Source: Paraglaciecola algarum
GTDB lineage: Bacteria; Pseudomonadota; Gammaproteobacteria; Enterobacterales; Alteromonadaceae
Assembly (NCBI RefSeq): GCF_021532655.1
Contig: NZ_JAKGAS010000005.1
Coordinates: 302,751 to 366,750 of the forward strand
DNA length: 64,000 bases
Reading direction: 5' to 3'
Shown: piece by piece, positions 57,956 to 64,000 of the stretch
How positions within the stretch are numbered: the stretch's first letter is position 1
How the letters are laid out: each line of letters opens with the position of its first letter
The notes under the pieces: generated by a model
Told to the model about the DNA's origin: nothing
Databases searched by the model: none
Seen by the model: the letters and a program-made list of their open reading frames with translations, nothing else
Made by a program: the position numbers and the translations under genes

Positions 57956-59203
57956 TTACTGGATTATTCCCCCCATTAATTCATCAGCCCATTTTAGACC
58001 TTGCCAATAAGCACTATTAAGTAGTTTAAAAGATTCATTTTCACTTTTCGGTCGCTGATTTTTTTCAAACCTGATTAAGTTAGATAACAATTCCCCCATA
58101 GGCCCTCGTCGTTCGCAAAGCGCGTCTTTCAATTCATTCGATAAAGGTAGGATCTCAGTGACTTGTTGCATATTAAGACCTAATACCGCATCAATTCCTG
58201 AAAATAAACCTAACGAAAAGTATTCACCATCATTTTTAAGGTTAGTGTCCATCACACATAATTCTAAGGTTTTAGCTCGGCTCAATAGCGTACGAAAAAT
58301 TTCAACTGGCGACTCGGATTCAGAAACCAATAGAAGTATGATGGCCCATCTTTTAACAGCCTCAACTCCCAACATGATCACGGCTTCACGTACGTCACTG
58401 ACTTTACGTATAAACGAAAACAATGAGCTATTAACCAATAAAATCATTTTCATGGCTAAACGAGGATCACGAAGAATAGCTTCAGCAATTTGCTGATTGG
58501 AAATGTTAGGTTTGGTTAGTTCAGATAAAAGCTGCAAAGTGATTTGTTGGCTGGCTGAGATTTTTGTACCATGAATTAACCTAGGCCGCTCCAAATAATA
58601 ACCTTGAAATAGAGTAAAACCCAATGCTCTGCACAAATCGAACATTTCGTTAGACTCGACTTTTTCGGCCAATAAAGTAACCGAGTACTTAGCCAAGTTT
58701 TGCACACCTTTTTTTAATTCCTCTGGAGTACAAGCTAGTACATCCACTTTTACAATTGAGACTAAATTTAAAAAAGGCTCTCTCTCTGGTTCAAAAATAT
58801 AATCATCCAGTGCGAATCCAAATCCCTGTTTTTTGAGAGCTACAATGTTATTTAAAACACTAGTGGTCGCTGGTACAGATTCCAAAATTTCTAATATAAT
58901 TTTGTCAGATTGAACGGGGAAAAAACCTGGAGAGTTAATAAACTTTTCATCCACATTGATAAATACAGGTAAATTATCGTTAACCTCTACGTCTAGTACA
59001 CAAGCACATATATTATTAAGTAACTCCCCAGTTGCTCCCATACCATCGTCAGTATTGTTGATATCAAAAAGACAGCCTCGGTAAAGAGCTTCATACCCAT
59101 ATATATTATGTTTTTCATTTAGAATAGGTTGCCTAGCGAGTAATACTTCTTTTTGGAGTAGAGCAATTGGTGAACAATCGATTGGTGCTTTTTTATGCGA
59201 CAT
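57956..59203 (-). CDS. EAL-HDOD signalling protein (YuxH type)
   Basis: A 415-residue cytoplasmic protein: an N-terminal EAL-like domain (LLARQPILNEKHNIYGYEALYRG, then FALDDY, AEKVES, QGYYLERP) and a C-terminal HDOD domain (about 205-400; LAMKMILLVNSSLFSF, VIMLGVEAVKRWAI). The EAL part keeps the EAL glutamate and several acidic residues, but the loop normally DDFGTG reads DDYIFEPE, so cyclic di-GMP hydrolysis is doubtful. Such proteins usually act as c-di-GMP-linked regulators of motility or adhesion. Confidence 0.88.
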   Translation of the reverse strand: MSHKKAPIDCSPIALLQKEVLLARQPILNEKHNIYGYEALYRGCLFDINNTDDGMGATGELLNNICACVLDVEVNDNLPVFINVDEKFINSPGFFPVQSDKIILEILESVPATTSVLNNIVALKKQGFGFALDDYIFEPEREPFLNLVSIVKVDVLACTPEELKKGVQNLAKYSVTLLAEKVESNEMFDLCRALGFTLFQGYYLERPRLIHGTKISASQQITLQLLSELTKPNISNQQIAEAILRDPRLAMKMILLVNSSLFSFIRKVSDVREAVIMLGVEAVKRWAIILLLVSESESPVEIFRTLLSRAKTLELCVMDTNLKNDGEYFSLGLFSGIDAVLGLNMQQVTEILPLSNELKDALCERRGPMGELLSNLIRFEKNQRPKSENESFKLLNSAYWQGLKWADELMGGIIQ

Positions 59204-59448
59204 CTCGCTTATTAATCCTCAGTTTAGCCAATAGTTGAAATCAAAAATTCGCTGTAATTTTATTTTAGTTTATTGAGTCTTAGTAAAGATTCAGAAAAAT
59301 ACAATGTTTCAGTTTCAACTAATTCATCACATAAGACTAAAAGGTCGAATTTATAGCCTTGATTTTTTAATTATTTATTTTTGTTCTTTACCCTAGGTAC
59401 GCAAGCAGGTCACAATAGACCTATTAGTAAACTCGAACAATTTTTATC

Positions 59449-60303
59449 ATGCAACAAACTTTTAGATTAGTCATAGATTGTCCTGACCAGGTGGGCTTAG
59501 TCGCAGCAGTAAGTCAATTTTTAGCCACCCAAAATGCGACCATTACTGAAGCGAACCACCATACCGACTTGCAAACCGGGCGCTTTTTTATGCGCCACGA
59601 GATCAGCGCTAATTCAGTTAAACTGACAATTGATAGTTTCAAGCAAGCATTCGCCCCAATTGCTGAAAAATTTGACATGAATTGGAAAATAGCCGACTCA
59701 CATCAAAAACAAAAAATGGTGTTGTTAGCCAGTCATGAATCTCATTGTTTAATGGATTTGTTACATAGATGGCATAGCGGTGAATTACAATGTGATATTC
59801 CGTGTATCATAGCCAACCACCCACAAATGAAACAATTTGCCGATTGGCATAATATACCGTTTCATTGGGTCAATTTTAAAGACCAACCCAAAGAACAAGC
59901 CTTTGCAGAAGTGGAGCGTTTGATCGAAGCTTACCAAGCCGATTTAACGGTTCTTGCCAGATTTATGCAAATAGTGCCGGATCATTTATGTCAAAAATTA
60001 GCCGGTAAAGCGATTAATATTCATCATAGTTTTTTGCCTTCTTTTGCTGGTGCTAAACCTTATCAACAGGCCTACGAGCGTGGTGTTAAGTTAATTGGTG
60101 CAACCTGTCATTATGTCACCAGTGACTTAGATGAAGGCCCAATTATCGAGCAAGAAGTGATGCGTATTAGCCATAGTGATAGTGCTGCTGATATGGTGAG
60201 AAAAGGTAAAAACTGTGAAAAAACAGCCTTAGCAAATGGGGTGAGATATCACCTAGAAGATAGAGTGATTATTCATCACAATAAAACTGTAGTATTTGCC
60301 TAA
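59449..60303 (+). CDS. purU: Formyltetrahydrofolate deformylase PurU
   Basis: Hydrolyses 10-formyl-THF to THF and formate, balancing one-carbon pools. The 284 residues show an N-terminal ACT domain (FRLVIDCPDQVGLVAAVSQFL) and a formyltransferase-like catalytic domain with NHPQMK, LARFMQIV, the signature INIHHSFLPSF and GATCHYVTSDLDEGPII. The catalytic histidine and aspartate are present. Normal length; monocistronic. Confidence 0.95.
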   Translation: MQQTFRLVIDCPDQVGLVAAVSQFLATQNATITEANHHTDLQTGRFFMRHEISANSVKLTIDSFKQAFAPIAEKFDMNWKIADSHQKQKMVLLASHESHCLMDLLHRWHSGELQCDIPCIIANHPQMKQFADWHNIPFHWVNFKDQPKEQAFAEVERLIEAYQADLTVLARFMQIVPDHLCQKLAGKAINIHHSFLPSFAGAKPYQQAYERGVKLIGATCHYVTSDLDEGPIIEQEVMRISHSDSAADMVRKGKNCEKTALANGVRYHLEDRVIIHHNKTVVFA

Positions 60304-60326
60304 TGAAAATAGCTGGAGTGCATTGT

Positions 60327-60896
60327 CTAAAAAAAGCCATTGTACTCTAGGCTAATTTTACTATTAGCCGCGCCGGTTTCATACCAAGTGCCAGTATTTC
60401 TTATTACGTCCCATTTTTGACTAGAAAGCGAAAGTTCCCAAGAATGTTTAGTGGCAAAGCCTTCTGCACGTGCAGATACCAACCATTCCGTATTAGCTGG
60501 TAAATCAAACTGTAAGCCTAGTACACTTTTAAATTCAGTTGCAGATTGAGTTATCACTCCAAAACCAAGACTTAAGTTATGCGACAACTTATACCTTGGC
60601 ACAAAAACTAATTCTTTAACCGAAAGCTTTTGGCTAAATACTCCCCAAGATAATTTTGCTTTGGCATAACTCACAACCGATTCAATGACAAAATTATCAC
60701 CAACTGGTTGGGAAAATTGAAGTTGGTATTCTTTTTGTTTACAGCCGTTAAATTTAACCCCTGATGAAGCGACATCTAAGTCAAAGTGTTCTGGCATCCA
60801 GGTTGCTAACCAATTTTTCGCCAAAGCCAAGCGTTCTGAACCCGCTAAACAGGGGCTAGAAAGTAGTAGACATGAAAGTAAAATTAAACACTTCAT
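60327..60896 (-). CDS. Hypothetical exported, beta-rich protein
   Basis: A 189-residue protein with a signal peptide (MKCLILLSCLLLSSPCLAG). Not recognised. After a short helical part it alternates in a beta-barrel-like way (SVKELVFVPRYKLSHNLSLGFGVI; WLVSARAEGFATKHSWELSLS) and ends in EYNGFF with a terminal phenylalanine, which fits a small outer-membrane protein. It converges with purU (23 bp between stops). Confidence 0.6.
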   Translation of the reverse strand: MKCLILLSCLLLSSPCLAGSERLALAKNWLATWMPEHFDLDVASSGVKFNGCKQKEYQLQFSQPVGDNFVIESVVSYAKAKLSWGVFSQKLSVKELVFVPRYKLSHNLSLGFGVITQSATEFKSVLGLQFDLPANTEWLVSARAEGFATKHSWELSLSSQKWDVIRNTGTWYETGAANSKISLEYNGFF

Positions 60897-61168
60897 TTTA
60901 GTATTCTATTCACACTTTGGCTTTTGGACATGACTTAATTTTAATCAAAAAGACCAGAACTTCTGTATAAAAGCGACTAACAATGTATAAATAACCATAC
61001 CTTAATGAGTGTTTAAATATCCTTTGCCTTATCTAAGACCTTGAATATTAACCGTTCCAACTTTTTTAGTTAAAATGAAGCGAGTTGAAACAATTTTTAA
61101 CTCGAATAGAAAATGAGTTGATATTATCCTTGCATCACTATTTTTACACAATCATACAAAGGTTAAAC

Positions 61169-61753
61169 ATGCTCAGTAGATACATGCTCTTTAAGCATCT
61201 TGGATTTGGCTTAAACATTATAGCCTTAGGATTATTTTTCCCCGGCATTTTATTAACTATGTTTAAATTTGATATGGAAATGAAAGCTATGCTAAGTGGC
61301 TCTTCTTTAACGTCTACCTTAATAGACAAGGAGTTATCTATAATGGCAACAGTGCAAGAACTATGGGATGACCAGCGGTTATTAGTGGCAGGACTTATTT
61401 TTGCTTTTTCTGTGTGTATTCCACTTTTAAAAACTTTACTGCTGACCTTTGCTTATTTTATAAAAACACAAGAACTGGCTAAAAAACTAATTGGATTGGT
61501 AAATGTAATCGGAAAATGGTCTATGGCTGACGTTTTTGTTGTGGCAATATTTTTGGCTATTTTATCCACTAACCATGCAGATACTAGTACAGCGCAAAAT
61601 GTGAGTGTTTTCGGTTTTAATATCGCCATAGAAATAAGTACTCAAACTCTCTCCAATGCTGGTGAAGGGTTTTATTACTTTGTGGGGTATTGCCTTGTGT
61701 CTATGATCGGAAGTCAATTAAGCCGCTCAGCTATACCATCAGTTCCAAAATAA
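61169..61753 (+). CDS. PqiA-family (paraquat-inducible protein A) membrane protein
   Basis: A 194-residue inner-membrane protein with four hydrophobic segments; the family pattern is seen in LGFGLNIIALGLFFPGILLTMFKFDM, FAFSVCIPLLKTLLLTFAYF and GKWSMADVFVVAIFLAILS. It corresponds to a single PqiA domain rather than the tandem form, and no pqiB-like MCE gene follows. ATG 61169 is chosen over 61085 because AAAGG lies 7 nt upstream. Function in envelope lipid transport is inferred from the family. Confidence 0.85.
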   Translation: MLSRYMLFKHLGFGLNIIALGLFFPGILLTMFKFDMEMKAMLSGSSLTSTLIDKELSIMATVQELWDDQRLLVAGLIFAFSVCIPLLKTLLLTFAYFIKTQELAKKLIGLVNVIGKWSMADVFVVAIFLAILSTNHADTSTAQNVSVFGFNIAIEISTQTLSNAGEGFYYFVGYCLVSMIGSQLSRSAIPSVPK

Positions 61754-61813
61754 ACGACGCCTGTTATCCAAGAATATGTCATCGAGTGATTAATCAAAAT
61801 GTTTAGCAGTAAG

Positions 61814-63745
61814 CTATTGCACCACTTCAGCTGATTTTAAGGTATTTTCCACCTCAATAGACTGAACTTGGTCACGTCCTCTATTTTTAGCTAGATATAA
61901 TGCCTGATCAGCAAGAGCAATGAGTTGTTGAATATTATTAGTACTGGCTACTGTAAATCTTTCGAGGGATGCAACACCTAAACTAACAGTGACATCTTTA
62001 ACTTCATGGCCCATTTCTAACAACTGAATTTTAACGCCGAGTCTAATTCGCTCAGCAAAATGAAGAGCTTCTTCACGTTCCGTATTAGGTAAAACCAATA
62101 AAAACTCTTCACCACCAATTCTGCCGATCTTATCTGACTCTCTGAGCATATTCCTCAAAATCTTTGCTATTGCTTTTAAAGTTTTATCACCTTCAGCATG
62201 GCCATGTTGGTCATTGATCAATTTAAACCTATCAATGTCTAACATTATGACGGATATTGCATGGCCATAACGCACACTTACAGCAAATTGATGCTCAGCA
62301 TGGGCGATTATAGTTCGCCTATTATCTAAGCCTGTTAAGCCATCTCTAGAAGCCAATATTTTCGTTTTATAATAGAGGCGATAAATTATCAAAATTAACC
62401 CCATAAACAGAACTAATAATATTAATAATCCAATTAACATCAAGTTCTGATTTTGCTGTATTTCTTGTTGCAAGGTGACTTTAGACTGTAATAACAAATT
62501 ATGTTCTTCTAAGGAGGCCTTCTCTCGCTCAGAATAAATATTTTCTAATTCTTGTTGACGTAATTTAAACTGTACCGACAAACGAGCAGTTTCGTTAGTT
62601 ATATCTAAACGAGCTTTAGTTAGCAGAGCTCGCTCGGCTTTACGCATATATTCATAGGCTTGTTGATAATCTTTATTTTCGTTTAACAAAATGCCGTGAG
62701 TGGCGTAGGCATCCCATTTAGCAGAGTAATCATCTAGCGGCTCAACTAACTCAGTGGCCGCTTGGCTATATTTTAAACCCTCATCCAATTTTCCATTGTC
62801 TAAAAGCAAAGAGCTAAAATGCACATATGCATTAGCTATATCGATAGGTATACCTAGTTTTTCTCTTATTTTTACAGACTTAGTTAACCATTCAAGAGCC
62901 TCTTTGGGCCGAGAGTCACCAATAAAATAGGATTTAAGTAAAAATGCATCTGCTAGGCTACTTGTATTTTGCTGGTGTTCGAAGTCGGCTGTTGCTTCAT
63001 CTAATAAAACGAGGGCTTCGAGTTTATCACCCACAATATTGGTCATTTGGGCTATGGCCATCTTACTAACAGCAATATCCACTAGATCTGAGTTATCAAA
63101 AAAGTGTAAAGAACGCTTATAATGTTCTAGCGCAGCTTCATAATTTTTTAATTCATACTGAATATCCCCTAGATAGAATAGACTCTTGCCTTTAAGCCTA
63201 GACCAACCATTTTGACTGGCGAGCTCAAATACTGACGTCACAATACTTATTGCCTCTTCGTACTCTTGAATATAAGCCTTATTTAGGCCGAGTAATAAAT
63301 TGAGTTTAGTCTGTAAATAATTGTCTGAAATATTCACTTGGCCATTTTTTTGATCAGTTTTTAATAACTTTAATGCCTGATTTAGGCGTGAATCCGCCAG
63401 ATTAGATTGTCCTGAAAAGTAATCACTATAGGCTTTAAAATAAAGTAACTGAGCCTCTTGTTTTTCACTTAAACTGGTTATGTCTGAACTTTGTATGCGA
63501 CTAATCAAAACATTCAATAAATCAATGCGGTTATATAATATATATAGATCAGCCAAGTTGGATCTAACTGAAAATTGAGTATCAAAATCATCTAGAGAGG
63601 AAGTATGCTCAATAATTAATTTACGTTCGAGAATAGGAAAGGATTGTCTTTGATCAATTGTATCACTTAGATCAAAGGCGAAAGCATTAGTAGTTAATGA
63701 AAACATCCCCAACAGCAATAATGCTTTTAAAACTAGTGGTTTCAA
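61814..63745 (-). CDS. TPR-repeat diguanylate cyclase, second copy
   Basis: A 643-residue protein: signal peptide (LKALLLLGMFSLTTNAFA), about 380 residues of tetratricopeptide-like repeats (ALEHYKRSLHFF, QAYEYMRKAERAL), a coiled segment, a transmembrane helix (NLMLIGLLILLVLFMGLILIIY, near 430-451) and a GGDEF domain. Active site GGEEF is near 542 with I-site RESD five residues before it. It is predicted active. The architecture is that of the 24.6-26.5 kb gene; the two are paralogues. Monocistronic. Confidence 0.9.
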   Translation of the reverse strand: MKPLVLKALLLLGMFSLTTNAFAFDLSDTIDQRQSFPILERKLIIEHTSSLDDFDTQFSVRSNLADLYILYNRIDLLNVLISRIQSSDITSLSEKQEAQLLYFKAYSDYFSGQSNLADSRLNQALKLLKTDQKNGQVNISDNYLQTKLNLLLGLNKAYIQEYEEAISIVTSVFELASQNGWSRLKGKSLFYLGDIQYELKNYEAALEHYKRSLHFFDNSDLVDIAVSKMAIAQMTNIVGDKLEALVLLDEATADFEHQQNTSSLADAFLLKSYFIGDSRPKEALEWLTKSVKIREKLGIPIDIANAYVHFSSLLLDNGKLDEGLKYSQAATELVEPLDDYSAKWDAYATHGILLNENKDYQQAYEYMRKAERALLTKARLDITNETARLSVQFKLRQQELENIYSEREKASLEEHNLLLQSKVTLQQEIQQNQNLMLIGLLILLVLFMGLILIIYRLYYKTKILASRDGLTGLDNRRTIIAHAEHQFAVSVRYGHAISVIMLDIDRFKLINDQHGHAEGDKTLKAIAKILRNMLRESDKIGRIGGEEFLLVLPNTEREEALHFAERIRLGVKIQLLEMGHEVKDVTVSLGVASLERFTVASTNNIQQLIALADQALYLAKNRGRDQVQSIEVENTLKSAEVVQ

Positions 63746-63866
63746 TACCTATCCTTTTGGATTAAAAGTTGCAATTAAGCTTCAAATTAAAACTATTACA
63801 TAGTGCAAAATTTCTATCTAGCAAAAATATAACAAAATGTCCCGTCCTAGAAAAAGTTGACGGTTT

Positions 63867-64000
63867 TTAAGCCAGCGTTTTTCGCTGGCTTTTTATTATA
63901 TGCACTTTGCTAGGTGTTTTCACACCTAAACTCAAGTGCGGCCTCATCTCGTTGTAAATGCTTATTGATTCGCTTACCAATATTCTTAGCTCATCCAGTG
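63867..64000 (-). CDS. IS3-family transposase OrfB, C-terminal fragment
   Basis: The last 43 codons are visible. They include SIYNEMRPHLSLGVKTPSKV, the conserved end of the IS3/IS150-type rve integrase (YN..RPH.SLG..TP). The catalytic DDE residues lie beyond the right edge. The stop is TAA at 63869-63867, about 30 bp inside the element end. Confidence 0.85.
   Translation of the reverse strand, partial: LDELRILVSESISIYNEMRPHLSLGVKTPSKVHIIKSQRKTLA
63871..63895 (+). terminator. Outward-blocking terminator within IS end
   Basis: GCCAGCG (63871-63877) and CGCTGGC (63883-63889) form a perfect 7-bp stem with a TTTTT loop, followed by TTTTTATT on the plus strand. It would stop transcription entering the element from the left; on the other strand it encodes the final transposase residues. 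Confidence 0.65.

Larger units (their letters stand above)
63838..64000 (-). mobile_element. IS3-family insertion sequence, one end
   Basis: The element end begins TGTCCCGTCCTAG at 63838 (TG/CA terminus typical of IS3 elements) and the transposase reading frame runs into it from the right edge. The rest of the element, its other terminal repeat and the target duplication are outside the window. Confidence 0.75.

Overview
The window is chromosomal DNA from an AT-rich marine gammaproteobacterium, most likely in the Alteromonadaceae (Glaciecola/Paraglaciecola/Alteromonas group). This rests on protein similarity recalled from known families (LptF, PepA, ValS, PolB, HrpB, PBP1b), on the large TonB-dependent receptors and paired flavin-dependent halogenases typical of that group, and on several diguanylate cyclases. 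No tRNA, rRNA or CRISPR array was seen.

Layout. 1-6.7 kb: conserved core, lptF-lptG divergent from pepA-holC-valS, closed by a terminator. 6.8-9.9 kb: a degenerate 5'-nucleotidase-like periplasmic protein translationally coupled to a membrane diguanylate cyclase. 10-12.6 kb: a DUF3016 protein and a beta-propeller lipoprotein. 12.7-16 kb: a four-gene operon (MipA/OmpV porin, DUF3019, OmpR-type regulator, histidine kinase) linked by TAATG junctions. 16.6-22.1 kb: ccoG-srkA and dsbA, with a phosphate-binding-like protein plus porin module lying between srkA and dsbA. 22.2-26.5 kb: polB overlapping a TPR-GGDEF gene.

26.7-36.7 kb is the most distinctive region. A large TonB-dependent receptor is followed by two intact flavin-dependent (tryptophan-type) halogenases that flank a third, catalytically gutted halogenase homologue, and then by a DUF6445 protein with an HxD...H...R pattern like 2-oxoglutarate oxygenases. 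Upstream of the receptor is a long intergenic region with a perfect LacI/GalR-type operator, and beyond it a stand-alone domain resembling the C-terminus of ExoP-type GH3 enzymes. This looks like a carbohydrate- or glycoconjugate-responsive uptake and modification locus of unknown substrate.

36.8-41.6 kb: yaaA, then a second TonB receptor with a small secreted protein and a PepSY membrane protein (metal or siderophore uptake). 41.6-47.4 kb: a heptamer tandem repeat, a UPF0149 protein, an NhaC antiporter, a MalY/PatB lyase, a single-domain response regulator and a SulP transporter. 47.5-50.9 kb: three copies of a roughly 296-bp dispersed repeat, plus fragments, interleaved with a PchB-like chorismate mutase/isochorismate lyase, a TrmH-family methyltransferase and rlmE. 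51-63.7 kb: mrcB-hrpB, thpR, a serine hydrolase, an EAL-HDOD protein, purU, a PqiA-family protein and another TPR-GGDEF protein. The right edge cuts an IS3-family insertion sequence.

Start codons were moved where a Shine-Dalgarno site or family alignment gave a better choice. Several genes use GTG or TTG. All family assignments come from reading the translations, not from database searches.
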